Below are positions 17,009 to 25,768 of a stretch of DNA of 52,227 nt, piece by piece (the first letter of the stretch is position 1; every line of letters begins with the position of its first letter). Under the pieces are notes generated by a model, which worked only from the letters and a program-made list of their open reading frames with translations, was not told where the DNA came from and did no database searches. A program made the position numbers and the translations under genes. The DNA is from SZUA-152 sp964401355 (GTDB lineage: Bacteria; Pseudomonadota; Gammaproteobacteria; SZUA-152). The stretch is from positions 1 through 52,227 of the forward strand of contig CAYNYJ010000012.1 in the NCBI GenBank assembly GCA_964401355.1, read 5' to 3'.

Positions 17009-17812
17009 TTACGCATCCATGCCCGCGCGCATCTGCGCGAGCAAGTCGGCAATTTCAGTATTGATTCTATCGTGTTGGCCCGCGGCCTGCTCCACTTTTT
17101 GCACCAGCGCGCTGCCCACCACCACGCCATCGGCCACCGCAGCCACAGCAGCAGCGGACTCGGCATCCTTGATGCCGAAACCAACGCCGATGGGCAATGC
17201 CGTGTGTTTACGAATTTGCTCCAGCTTGTCCGACACCGATTGCACGTCGAGATTCCCGGCACCAGTGACGCCTTTCACCGCAACGTAATAGACGTAACCG
17301 CTGGCGGCCTCGCAGATCAGCTGGATGCGGGTGTCGTCCGAGGTGGGGGCTAACAGAAAGATGGGATCAATCTGTTGTGCCTTGAGGGCAGCAACCAGTT
17401 CGGCGGCCTCTTCTGGCGGCAGATCCACGGTCAGCACACCATCGACGCCTGCCTTAGCGGCGGCCTCGGTAAAGGCGCTGTAACCCATCACTTCCACCGG
17501 ATTAAGATACCCCATGAGCACCACCGGGGTGTCGTTATCCTGCTGACGAAACTCGGCCACCATCGCCAGCACATCCCGCAACGAAGTGTGGTGTTCCAAG
17601 GCCCGCTCGGCAGCGCGCTGGATCACCGGGCCATCGGCCATGGGATCGGAAAACGGCACGCCTAATTCAATAATATCCGCACCGGCATTGACCATGGCGT
17701 GCATCAGCGGCACGGTGACCGCAGGGTCGGAATCCCCTGCCGTCACAAAAGGAATCAGCGCCTTGCGGCCTGCAGCTTTTAGGTTGATGAAACAATTTTT
17801 GATACGGCTCAT
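17009..17812 (-). CDS. trpA: Tryptophan synthase alpha chain
   Basis: A 267-residue TIM barrel that cleaves indole-3-glycerol phosphate to indole and glyceraldehyde 3-phosphate. The catalytic acids are Glu49 (IIELGVPFSDP) and Asp60 (MADGPVIQ), at the same numbers as in Salmonella. The phosphate-binding GVGFGI and VVGSALV segments are present near the C-terminus. It is separated from trpB by a repeat-filled gap of about 228 bp, although the enzymes form a complex. Confidence 0.97.
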   Translation of the reverse strand: MSRIKNCFINLKAAGRKALIPFVTAGDSDPAVTVPLMHAMVNAGADIIELGVPFSDPMADGPVIQRAAERALEHHTSLRDVLAMVAEFRQQDNDTPVVLMGYLNPVEVMGYSAFTEAAAKAGVDGVLTVDLPPEEAAELVAALKAQQIDPIFLLAPTSDDTRIQLICEAASGYVYYVAVKGVTGAGNLDVQSVSDKLEQIRKHTALPIGVGFGIKDAESAAAVAAVADGVVVGSALVQKVEQAAGQHDRINTEIADLLAQMRAGMDA

Positions 17813-17846
17813 TTTAATTCCAAAATCTATTTGGCGTAATATTTGA

Positions 17847-17995
17847 CTCCCTCGCCCCCTTGGGGGAGAGGGTTGGGGTTGGGGTGAGGGGGTGAGCTAA
17901 GTGTTCAAGTCTAACAAAACCACCCCTCATCCTAGCCTTCCACCCTTCAAGGGGGTACTGAAATGAGTCCCCTGAGGGGAGAAGGGACTGTCCGT
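17847..17995. repeat. Complex palindromic repeat in the trpB-trpA gap
   Basis: A hairpin-forming core of C-runs and G-runs (CCCTCGCCCCCTTGGGGGAG) is followed by GGTTGGGGTTGGGGTGAGGG. An inverted CCACCCCTCATCCTAGCC lies downstream, with further hairpins at CCCTTCAAGGGGG and CCCCTGAGGGG. Elements with this CTCCC/CCAAGGGGG signature are common dispersed repeats in proteobacteria. As RNA it would form strong structure between trpB and trpA and could affect their ratio. Confidence 0.7.
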
Positions 17996-18040
17996 GGCTA
18001 AAGTGAGTCAACACTACCCCTGCGCTTTTGTGGTAAATAA

Positions 18041-19282
18041 TCAAACCTCAATCCCTTCCAGCGCGGCAACGGTGTGGATATCTTTGTCGCCCCGGCCAGA
18101 GAGATTGACGATGATGATTCGGTCCCTATCCATGGTCGGCGCCAGCTTGGTGACATAGGCCAGGGCGTGACTGGATTCCAGTGCCGGAATAATGCCTTCG
18201 ATGCGGGTCAGGTCGTGAAAGGCCTGCAAGGCTTCATCGTCGGTGATCGCCACATACTCGACGCGGCCAATGTCTTTCAACCAGGCGTGTTCGGGGCCGA
18301 CGCCGGGGTAATCCAGCCCGGCCGATACCGAGTGTGTCTCGATAATCTGGCCATCGTCATCTTCCATCAAGTAGGTGCGATTGCCGTGCAACACGCCAGG
18401 GCGTCCCTTGCACAATGGCGCGGCGTGGCGACCGGAATCAAGCCCGTCACCCGCCGCCTCGACGCCGTACATGGTCACGTCCTTTCCATCGATAATATCG
18501 TCGAGGAAGGGATAAAACAGACCGATGGCATTGGAGCCACCACCCACGCAGGCTACCAGCGCATCGGGCAAACGCCCAGCCTGCTGCTGTATCTGCTTGC
18601 GCGCTTCACGGCCAATGACGGCCTGAAAATCACGCACCATGGCGGGGTACGGGTGTGGCCCGGCAACGGTGCCGATAATATAAAAGGTGTCGTCGATATT
18701 GGTCACCCAATCACGCATGGCCTCGTTAAGCGCATCCTTCAGGGTCTTCGATCCGGACTCCACCGGCACCACTTCCGCGCCCAGCAATTTCATGCGGTAA
18801 ACGTTGCTGGCCTGACGCACGATATCCACCGCGCCCATGTAGATCACGCATTCCAGCCCCAAGCGTGCGGCAACCGTGGCGGTGGCCACGCCATGCTGAC
18901 CGGCGCCAGTCTCGGCGATAATGCGGGTCTTGCCCAGCCGTTTAGCCAACAACGCCTGGCCGATAGTGTTGTTTACTTTATGGGCACCGGTGTGGTTAAG
19001 ATCTTCACGCTTCAAATACACCCGTGCACCGCCCAGCTTTTTAGTCCAGCCTTTAGCAAAATACAGTGGCGAAGGACGACCCACGTAATCGTGCAGGTCG
19101 GCATCCAGCTCTTTGATAAAATCGGGATCGGTGAGGTATTTGTCGTAGGCATCTTGCAATTCCTGCAACGGCACCATCAGGGTCTCGGCCACGAACTTGC
19201 CGCCGTAGGGGCCAAAATGGCCGCGGTTATCCGGCACCTGACCGATGAGTTTTTCGCTTTTATTTAAATCCTGCTGTGACAC
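18041..19282 (-). CDS. trpB: Tryptophan synthase beta chain
   Basis: A 413-residue PLP enzyme that condenses indole with serine. The PLP lysine is in the motif HTGAHKVNN, the phosphate cup is GGGSNAIG, and GRGDKD closes the active site. The GTG at 19282 is chosen: it gives the family N-terminus VSQQDLNKSEKLI and has GAGG about ten bases ahead. A longer in-frame start at 19333 would translate the flanking palindromic repeat (peptide CPPY), so it is rejected. TrpB follows trpF across that repeat. Confidence 0.96.
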   Translation of the reverse strand: MSQQDLNKSEKLIGQVPDNRGHFGPYGGKFVAETLMVPLQELQDAYDKYLTDPDFIKELDADLHDYVGRPSPLYFAKGWTKKLGGARVYLKREDLNHTGAHKVNNTIGQALLAKRLGKTRIIAETGAGQHGVATATVAARLGLECVIYMGAVDIVRQASNVYRMKLLGAEVVPVESGSKTLKDALNEAMRDWVTNIDDTFYIIGTVAGPHPYPAMVRDFQAVIGREARKQIQQQAGRLPDALVACVGGGSNAIGLFYPFLDDIIDGKDVTMYGVEAAGDGLDSGRHAAPLCKGRPGVLHGNRTYLMEDDDGQIIETHSVSAGLDYPGVGPEHAWLKDIGRVEYVAITDDEALQAFHDLTRIEGIIPALESSHALAYVTKLAPTMDRDRIIIVNLSGRGDKDIHTVAALEGIEV

Positions 19283-19306
19283 CCTGTTTTTACCTCTTCT
19301 CTTTAT

Positions 19307-19382
19307 GTAGGGTGGGCATGTCTTTTTGCCCACGCGTTAATCCACATATTCCGCGTGGGCACAAAAAACGTGCCCACCCTAC
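19307..19382. repeat. Palindromic element with GTAGGGTGGGC ends
   Basis: GTAGGGTGGGCA at one end is mirrored by TGCCCACCCTAC at the other. Within it TGCCCACGCG and CGCGTGGGCA form an inner stem. The element occupies the trpF-trpB gap. A second member of the family is upstream of leuB. Confidence 0.85.
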
Positions 19383-19417
19383 TATCTTTACGTTAGTGAC
19401 ACGAACGCCATAAATAC

Positions 19418-20050
19418 CTAGCCAGCCGCACCCACCGCGGCGATAAAGTCCGCCATTTTACCCCAATCCTTGATGCCCTTCTCTTTTTCGACGCCGCCAC
19501 TCACGTCCACGGCATAAGGCTGTACGGTGCGAACGGCTTCGCCCACATTCTGCGCAGTCAGGCCTCCGGCGAGAATCACTGTAGTGGACAGATCAACGGG
19601 AATACGCGTCCAATCAAACGACTCGCCAGTGCCGCCGGGCAAAGCCGGATGGTAGGCATCCAGCAGCAGGCCACTGGATTGAGAATAACGCTCGGCCTCG
19701 GTGTACAAATCCACGCCCTCGGCCATGCGGACCGCCTTGATCCACGGCTTCTCGAAACGGGCACAAAATTCTGGCGATTCATCACCGTGAAATTGCAGCA
19801 AATCTAAACCAACGCTATCCAGCACCGCATGAATTTCATCAACCGAGGCATTCACAAACAGACCCACCGAGGTGACAAACGGTGGCAGTACATCCAGTAC
19901 GGCGCTGGCCTGTTCGACACTCACATTGCGCGGGCTGGGGCCGTAAAATACCAGACCAATGGCGTCCGCGCCCAGCTTCGCCGCGTGTTCTGCGTCTTGC
20001 GGGCGGGTGATGCCGCAGATTTTTATGCGGGTAGTGATACGTGTGGTCAT
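19418..20050 (-). CDS. trpF: Phosphoribosylanthranilate isomerase
   Basis: A 210-residue TIM barrel that performs the Amadori rearrangement of phosphoribosylanthranilate in tryptophan synthesis. The catalytic Cys is in KICGITRPQDAEHA (about residues 9-22) and the general-acid Asp is in LLLDAYHP. Phosphate-binding loops ILAGGLTAQNV and VDVSGGVE are present. It is monofunctional, with no fused TrpC domain. Neighbours truA and trpB are standard. Confidence 0.96.
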   Translation of the reverse strand: MTTRITTRIKICGITRPQDAEHAAKLGADAIGLVFYGPSPRNVSVEQASAVLDVLPPFVTSVGLFVNASVDEIHAVLDSVGLDLLQFHGDESPEFCARFEKPWIKAVRMAEGVDLYTEAERYSQSSGLLLDAYHPALPGGTGESFDWTRIPVDLSTTVILAGGLTAQNVGEAVRTVQPYAVDVSGGVEKEKGIKDWGKMADFIAAVGAAG

Positions 20051-20089
20051 CCAAATATACCGAAGCGAAAATGATCGCGTGAATTCTTT

Positions 20090-20250
20090 AGGGCACCTCT
20101 AATAATTCTGGATGTGTCAGCTTGAGATTCAAAATTCGTCGATTCAAGGCGTGAAACGCAGGCAATAGCGAGCTATTGGCAAGTTTCACAACGCAGAAGC
20201 GGCGGATTTTGGACTCAAGATGCGCATTCACGAATTATTAGAGGTGCCCT
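20090..20250. mobile_element. MITE-like element with 19-bp terminal inverted repeats
   Basis: The 161-bp element begins AGGGCACCTCTAATAATTC and ends with the exact reverse complement. It carries no reading frame of its own. An inner near-palindrome (AATAGCGAGCTATT and flanks) suggests further fold-back. It lies between trpF and truA. No target duplication is clear beyond two bases, so the transposase family cannot be named. Confidence 0.8.
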
Positions 20251-20271
20251 TTGTATAAAGAAGGGCGCAGA

Positions 20272-21054
20272 TTACCAGACCAGCTGGGTCGGCGGAACCG
20301 GCGGGATGCCAAACTCGGACGGATAATCCACACTCATGAAATACAGGCCATGCGGCGGCGCGGTGATGCCACCCTGGGTGCGGTCGCGCGCCACCAGCAC
20401 CTCGCGGCTCCAGTCCACCGCCTGATCGCCTGCGCCGATGGTCATCAGCACCCCGGCGATATTGCGCACCATGTGATGCAGGAAGGCGTTAGCCTCGATG
20501 TCGATGATCACCAGGTCGTCTTTACGCTGCACGGCCAGTTGCGACACGATGCGCACCGGGCTGTGCGCCTGGCAGGCCACGGCGCGATAAGAACTAAAAT
20601 CATGCTCGCCAAGCAGATGCTCCGCCGCCTGCTGCATGCGCGACGCATCCAGCGGACGATGCTCCCAGGTAACCCGGCCGCGAGTAAAGCTGGGACGAGA
20701 AATGCGGTTAAGAATCACGTAACGATAACGTCGCTGCTGCGCGCAAAAGCGCGCGTGAAAGTCCTCGTTCACCCCTCGCGCCCATTGCACCGACACCGCC
20801 TTGGACAGGTTGGCGTTACTACCACGAATCCAGGAATACTCACTGCGTTCGGCATCGGTATCAAAATGCACCACTTGACCCACGCCGTGCACGCCAGTGT
20901 CGGTGCGTCCGGCACAGATGACTTTGACGGATTCATTGGCCACACGGGACAACGCCGCCTCCAGCGCTTCCTGCACTGTCGGTAGGTCTACTTTCTGCGC
21001 CTGCCAGCCACAAAACTGGCTGCCATCATATTCAATGCCCATGGCAATACGCAT
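20272..21054 (-). CDS. truA: tRNA pseudouridine(38-40) synthase
   Basis: A 260-residue pseudouridine synthase for positions 38-40 in the tRNA anticodon arm. The catalytic aspartate is Asp52 in CAGRTDTGVHG. Other hallmarks are GIEYDGSQFCGWQ at the N-terminus and RNIAGVLM near the C-terminus. The ATG at 21054 is used because it gives the normal start; an upstream frame extension of 43 codons only translates the end of the EcfT-like gene out of frame. The start lies four bases past the stop of that upstream gene. Confidence 0.96.
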   Translation of the reverse strand: MRIAMGIEYDGSQFCGWQAQKVDLPTVQEALEAALSRVANESVKVICAGRTDTGVHGVGQVVHFDTDAERSEYSWIRGSNANLSKAVSVQWARGVNEDFHARFCAQQRRYRYVILNRISRPSFTRGRVTWEHRPLDASRMQQAAEHLLGEHDFSSYRAVACQAHSPVRIVSQLAVQRKDDLVIIDIEANAFLHHMVRNIAGVLMTIGAGDQAVDWSREVLVARDRTQGGITAPPHGLYFMSVDYPSEFGIPPVPPTQLVW

Positions 21055-21058
21055 CGCG

Positions 21059-21820
21059 TTACACCCAATCCAGGTTAAATGTTTTGGCCATCGCCAATGC
21101 AACGGCCAACAACACCGGAATGCCCCATTGAATAAACGGCGGCTGTGATTGCTCGGGCAGGGTGATTTCACGCAGGGGGACATTTTCCGCAGTGGCCACG
21201 ACCTGCGAAAACAGTCGATAAGCCGTATTCGCTATCGTGGTTAATTTTAACCTTCGAGACGAAGATGCTGGCGGGAGATCCCCATTCGCAGAATTGGGTG
21301 TTGCCGCTACCGTGCCCGACAATTTACCGCCTGATTCTTGCCGATAGGCCTCACGCACCGCACTCACGGACTCCAGCGTCAGCGCGATGCGCACTGCCAA
21401 TCGTTCATGGCGCAGCCCCAACCACGACAGCGGTCGCAAACACCAATGCACTGCGGCCAGAAATTCAGCCTGCTCGGTACTCACCAGCAACACGTTCACT
21501 GCAGCAACAATCAACACCAGTACTGCAACCCGGGACACGCCCTGCAACACACCCTCAAACGTTGGCCCCCACAATACTCCAGGCCACACCAGCACTCCCG
21601 GGGTGAAAAATAAATACACGATAAAAATGGATAAAAATAACCAGCGCAGGCGTTTCAACATCGTCACTGCCGTGCTGAAATGCACACGCTCCCGACCCCC
21701 GGTATTAAAAAAGTACAACGGTACCACCATCAGCAACCCCATCAACAACACCTGCGCATCACCCATGGAGACGGCCGCACTAAACACCAAAAAACAAACA
21801 ATTTTAATAACCGCGTGCAT
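21059..21820 (-). CDS. CbiQ/EcfT-like transmembrane protein (ECF transporter T component family)
   Basis: A 253-residue protein with several hydrophobic helices in the first 120 residues (for example LLMGLLMVVPLYFF and WLFLSIFIVYLFF). A cytosolic segment containing ERLAVRIALTLESV follows, resembling the coupling-helix region of CbiQ/EcfT proteins, and a last membrane helix is at the end. T components normally couple two ATPases to a substrate-binding S subunit, yet no A or S gene is nearby. It lies between fimV and truA and is translationally close to truA. The family call is moderate; the substrate is unknown. Confidence 0.65.
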   Translation of the reverse strand: MHAVIKIVCFLVFSAAVSMGDAQVLLMGLLMVVPLYFFNTGGRERVHFSTAVTMLKRLRWLFLSIFIVYLFFTPGVLVWPGVLWGPTFEGVLQGVSRVAVLVLIVAAVNVLLVSTEQAEFLAAVHWCLRPLSWLGLRHERLAVRIALTLESVSAVREAYRQESGGKLSGTVAATPNSANGDLPPASSSRRLKLTTIANTAYRLFSQVVATAENVPLREITLPEQSQPPFIQWGIPVLLAVALAMAKTFNLDWV

Positions 21821-21892
21821 AGTTTGACTTACGAGAATTCATGAAACGGGTATTTTATGGGGGTAGCACGTTGAATGCTAATCTCTATGGCA

Positions 21893-21929
21893 AACAAAAA
21901 CGGCGCGACTTTAAAAAAGTCTGCGCCGC
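21893..21929 (-). terminator. Rho-independent terminator after fimV
   Basis: On the minus strand the hairpin GGCGCAGACTTT/AAGTCGCGCC (one mismatch, TTTA loop) is followed by GTTTTTG. It sits 60 bp beyond the fimV stop codon and before the EcfT-like gene, so fimV transcription should end here. Confidence 0.8.
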
Positions 21930-21988
21930 TGATACCAGGGTAACTGGCGGCAAATGCCAGTCACCCATTCAAACGATCCAATCTAAAC

Positions 21989-24529
21989 TCAGGCAAGTTG
22001 TGATAACAACTCCTTGGCCTGTTTTTTCTGATCCTCATCACCCTCTTCCATGACCTCATCGAGGATACTGCGCGCACCGTCACCGTCACCCATATCAACA
22101 TAGGCTTTGGCCAGATCCAGCTTGGTACCGACCTCGTCAACTTCACTAAAGACATCCTCTCCAAGCGCATCGCCAAGCTCATCTCCCTGCGCCTCTTTTC
22201 CATCAGAAGCCGCCGCTAGCGCGTCCTCAGATTCGGCGGTAAATTCCTCGGACAACCCATCCAGATCTTCAAGATCAAGATCCAGGCCTGCCACATCACT
22301 CGAGGCTGCAGGCTTATCGTCAGAATCAACATCAAGATCAAAATCTAATGACGAAACATCAAAGTCCAGACTATTGTCGTCCGCACTTTTTTCCTCGCTG
22401 GCGGCAGGTTTCTCTGTTGCTACCGTCGCCGTTGTTAAATCCGACCCCATGTCAAAATCCAGACTGTTATCGTCTTCTGATTTTGCCGTTTCTGTCGCAC
22501 CGCCCGTTGCCGCTTCAAGTTCAGCAAAGATCGCATCGGTATCGGCATCACCGCTGGCCGCATCAATATCAACACTTGCCGTATCAAGTTCAAAATCAAA
22601 GTCCAGCAAGTCATCATCACTGGTATCCGCTATTTCGCCCAGGTCTTCTTTCAAGGCATCAGCAGTACTGCCACCAAATAAATCACTCCCTGGGCAGAGC
22701 TGGGAACCCATCGTGACCACTTTGGCCCACATGGGATCAGACTCATCACCCAAGGCATCGTGGAAGTCCTGCGCGCCTTGCTCAAAGGCCTCGCGATTCT
22801 TGGCAGCGAAAGAGACTTCCAGTAACTTTAGCTTGATCTCGTTACGCTCAGGTTCTTTCTCAAGCGCCTCTTTGAGAATATCTTCGGCTTGCTGATGGCG
22901 CCCATAGGCGAGATAAACATCGGCCTCCGAAATAGGGTCAACATCCGCCACATCGGCTTCGATGCCGCTCATGCCACTCATTTCGCTCATGGCAAAATCA
23001 CTGACCATGGAGCTTTCGCCACCGCTCATGGATTCTGCCGTGGCTCCGGCATCGCTGCCTTCACCGCCTACATTCAGAATGCTTTCTTCAAAGCCATCTT
23101 GCATCTTGCGGCGGCGCTGGATCAGCGCTGCGATGATCAACACCAGAATACCAATACCACCGTACAGCACCATGGGATCATCCAGCAGGCTGGGTTCTTC
23201 CATCACCGCAGGTTCCGGCATTGCGGTCTCCGCCATGGCCTTTTCTATAGCTTCGGTAAAGGCATCAGCAATTTCAGCCTCGGCCCGCAGTGCGTCAGCA
23301 GCAGCCTCTTCCATGGCGGCCTCCGGCATCGCCATCTCGGCCGGCTTTTCAAGCGCCTTATCAGCCACAACCGTATCGCTGCCCATCTGATTTTGTATAG
23401 CCAGCATTTCGTCATCCTTGAGCATGATGAGTCGTTGCATGGCTTCCAATTGCTCTTCCATTTCCGACAAGCGCACCTTCAGTTCATCCGTTTCCTGACG
23501 GTTGGCATCCAGCGCCTCAGCGGCCAATAACAAGTCCGCACGCATCTGTCCAATATCTGAGTCACCTGCACCGCTACCAGCACCCTGGGTACCGGGCGCG
23601 ACCAGTTTCAGGCGTGCCTGATCGGCCGCCATAGCCGTTGTCCCTTCACCTGTTTCTCCGGCACGTGCCACCCGGCCACCGGCAGGTGCATCCGTTTGAC
23701 GAACCAGTCTGCCACTCTTGCGCGCCAGCCACTCACCACGCTGGCGTTCAATTTCCACGTTAGCCGCGACAACAGTCAGTGCTCCCAACGCTGCGGGATC
23801 TCTCACGCGCAACACATAACCTGCCTTAAGCTGGTTAGCATTACCGTTATAAAAGGCATTGGGATTTTCACGCACCAGAGCGGCCATCATCTGATTGGTG
23901 GTGACACCACTAGGACGCATTCGATTAGCGATCACCCACAGGGTGTCATTATATTTCACCGGGCCGTAAGTCAGTTCACCCGCCACACGACTCACCGGCG
24001 CAAGTTCGGCACGCGCACGAATCGGTGCTTGGCGTGAAGACTGAACAGGAACTGCGGCAGGTGCAGATGGCATCATTGCGGCAGCTTGCTCGATAGGCGC
24101 AGGCGCCTCATCCGACAACACCGGAGGATCAACCAACACCGTAAATTCCCGCAAAATGCGGCCACGCGGCCAACGCGCCTCAACGACAAAATCCAGGAAG
24201 GGCTCGGCGACCGTCTGAGTGGTCGTTAACTGAACGTAGACCGTACCATTTTTGCGTCTAACAACTTCGAATTTGATTTTGGTGAGGAAAAAGACCCGAT
24301 CCGCACCGACCCGCTGGAAGTCTTCTTCGGAACCCAGCTGCACGACCAGGTTTGCAAGATCACCCTTTTGCACCGAAAGCAGCTCGATCTCAGCATTCAG
24401 CGGCTGATTTAGTGCCGAGTTCATCGCAATGTTGCCGAGACCCAACGCATGCCCCACCGCTGGAATCAACATTGCCAATATAGCCATGACCGGTGCCAAA
24501 CGCATAACCGGTGCGAGATGCTTACCCAT
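21989..24529 (-). CDS. fimV: FimV-like peptidoglycan-binding polar hub protein
   Basis: An 846-residue protein. A signal peptide (about 1-29) is followed by the FimV N-terminal domain (LGLGNIAMNSALNQPLNAEI onward), a LysM motif (about 187-242, with NDTLWVIANRM), a coiled coil (about 325-382), one membrane helix (about 453-470) and a very acidic cytosolic tail rich in Asp, Glu and Ser. The tail ends in the FimV C-terminal TPR-like domain (DLAKAYVDMGDGDGARSIL). In Pseudomonas FimV supports type IV pilus assembly, twitching and polar placement; the same role is inferred. A hairpin terminator follows the gene. Confidence 0.95.
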   Translation of the reverse strand: MGKHLAPVMRLAPVMAILAMLIPAVGHALGLGNIAMNSALNQPLNAEIELLSVQKGDLANLVVQLGSEEDFQRVGADRVFFLTKIKFEVVRRKNGTVYVQLTTTQTVAEPFLDFVVEARWPRGRILREFTVLVDPPVLSDEAPAPIEQAAAMMPSAPAAVPVQSSRQAPIRARAELAPVSRVAGELTYGPVKYNDTLWVIANRMRPSGVTTNQMMAALVRENPNAFYNGNANQLKAGYVLRVRDPAALGALTVVAANVEIERQRGEWLARKSGRLVRQTDAPAGGRVARAGETGEGTTAMAADQARLKLVAPGTQGAGSGAGDSDIGQMRADLLLAAEALDANRQETDELKVRLSEMEEQLEAMQRLIMLKDDEMLAIQNQMGSDTVVADKALEKPAEMAMPEAAMEEAAADALRAEAEIADAFTEAIEKAMAETAMPEPAVMEEPSLLDDPMVLYGGIGILVLIIAALIQRRRKMQDGFEESILNVGGEGSDAGATAESMSGGESSMVSDFAMSEMSGMSGIEADVADVDPISEADVYLAYGRHQQAEDILKEALEKEPERNEIKLKLLEVSFAAKNREAFEQGAQDFHDALGDESDPMWAKVVTMGSQLCPGSDLFGGSTADALKEDLGEIADTSDDDLLDFDFELDTASVDIDAASGDADTDAIFAELEAATGGATETAKSEDDNSLDFDMGSDLTTATVATEKPAASEEKSADDNSLDFDVSSLDFDLDVDSDDKPAASSDVAGLDLDLEDLDGLSEEFTAESEDALAAASDGKEAQGDELGDALGEDVFSEVDEVGTKLDLAKAYVDMGDGDGARSILDEVMEEGDEDQKKQAKELLSQLA

Positions 24530-24563
24530 AGTTACTCCCGTTTTTAGTTTTTCAGCTTAGCCG

Positions 24564-24579
24564 TCGGCTTCCAAGCCGA
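24564..24579. other. Short perfect hairpin upstream of fimV
   Basis: TCGGCTT and AAGCCGA flank a two-base loop, 35 bp before the fimV start. There is no T-run after it on the minus strand, so it is not a terminator; it may be a 5' leader hairpin. Confidence 0.35.
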
Positions 24580-24684
24580 TTTCCAATGTGACTTTCCCAG
24601 GAAAGCCATTACAGCATCGGCAGCCTATCAAATTTATTTAGAAATATTAGGCAATTAGCGCAAAGTTTAAGAAGCAACTATAGC

Positions 24685-25707
24685 TTACAAGCCTTCTTTT
24701 ACCAACAATTCAAGGATTTGCACACAATTGAGCGCCGCGCCTTTACGCACATTATCGGCAACCACCCATAAACTTAAACCATAAGGATCAGAAATATCAT
24801 CACGGATGCGTCCCACAAACACCGCATCCTGCCCCGCCGCCTCGGTGACCGCCGTCGGTGGGTGACCGTTCCCGGCATCATCCAGTACTTTTACGCCTGG
24901 CGCCTTGCGCAATAATTCTCGTGCTTCAGCCGCACCCAACTTTGCACGCAGCTCAATACTCAAGACCTGTGAATGGCCGAAAAAAACCGGCGCCTGTAGC
25001 GTCGTTGGATTAATAACGATATCGTTATCCATGAGAATTTTTTGCGACGCCCGTAGCATTTTCATTTCACAGGACAAATAACCGTTTTCTTCCAAAATAC
25101 CGACCTGCGACAAAACATTAAACGCAATCTGTTGTGGAAAGACTTCGCGCTTTACGTCTTGCATATTGAGCAACGCAATGGTTTGACTGGCCAATTCACT
25201 CATACCCGCCTTACCCAGGCTGGTCGCCGCCTGATAGCTAACCACATTTATACGATCGATGCCCACCGCATCATGAATCGGCTTTAACGCCACCAGCATT
25301 TGAATCGTCGCGCTATCAGGGCTGACAATAATATTACACGGCTGATCATTCGAAATGACTTCCGGATTAACTTCCGGAATCACCAAAGGCACGTCGTCGT
25401 CATCAACAAACTGCGACGAAGTGTCAATAACGGTACAACCCGTCGCCGCCGCTTTTGCAACATATTCAGCAGATACCGCATCACTGGCGCAAAATAGCGC
25501 AATGTTCGCCTGCGAAAAATCAAAATCTGCGACGTCTTTTACGGTGTGATATTTGCCACCCCATTCGACTTTTTGTCCCGCTGTGCGCGAACTCGCCAAC
25601 GGGAAAAAATTTCCCACCGGAAAATCACGCTCCAACAATAGCGACACAAAGGCTTCACCTACCAGGCCGGTTGCGCCAACCAAGGCTACGTTAAATTTTT
25701 TACTCAT
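24685..25707 (-). CDS. usg: Usg-1-like aspartate-semialdehyde dehydrogenase paralogue lacking the catalytic Cys
   Basis: A 340-residue protein with the full fold of aspartate-semialdehyde dehydrogenase (GATGLVGEAF nucleotide loop, PEVNPEV, APVFFGHSQVLS, SLWVVADNVRKGAALN). The active-site PNCST is replaced by PDSAT, with Ser132 where the acyl-accepting Cys should be. E. coli Usg also has a PDS motif at this site. It therefore cannot act as a normal dehydrogenase; its role is unknown and may be regulatory. It follows asd by about 60 bp, as usg-1 does in pseudomonads. Confidence 0.9.
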   Translation of the reverse strand: MSKKFNVALVGATGLVGEAFVSLLLERDFPVGNFFPLASSRTAGQKVEWGGKYHTVKDVADFDFSQANIALFCASDAVSAEYVAKAAATGCTVIDTSSQFVDDDDVPLVIPEVNPEVISNDQPCNIIVSPDSATIQMLVALKPIHDAVGIDRINVVSYQAATSLGKAGMSELASQTIALLNMQDVKREVFPQQIAFNVLSQVGILEENGYLSCEMKMLRASQKILMDNDIVINPTTLQAPVFFGHSQVLSIELRAKLGAAEARELLRKAPGVKVLDDAGNGHPPTAVTEAAGQDAVFVGRIRDDISDPYGLSLWVVADNVRKGAALNCVQILELLVKEGL

Positions 25708-25768
25708 ATGAAATTTTAATCCTGAAACCTAAATGTCAAAATTTATACTGCCAACTGATTTTTCTAAT

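Noticed and set aside
18074..19267. 397-codon open frame opposite trpB
   Set aside because: It is antisense to trpB, whose motifs are intact, and its translation is low-information. Reverse-strand openness is due to codon bias.
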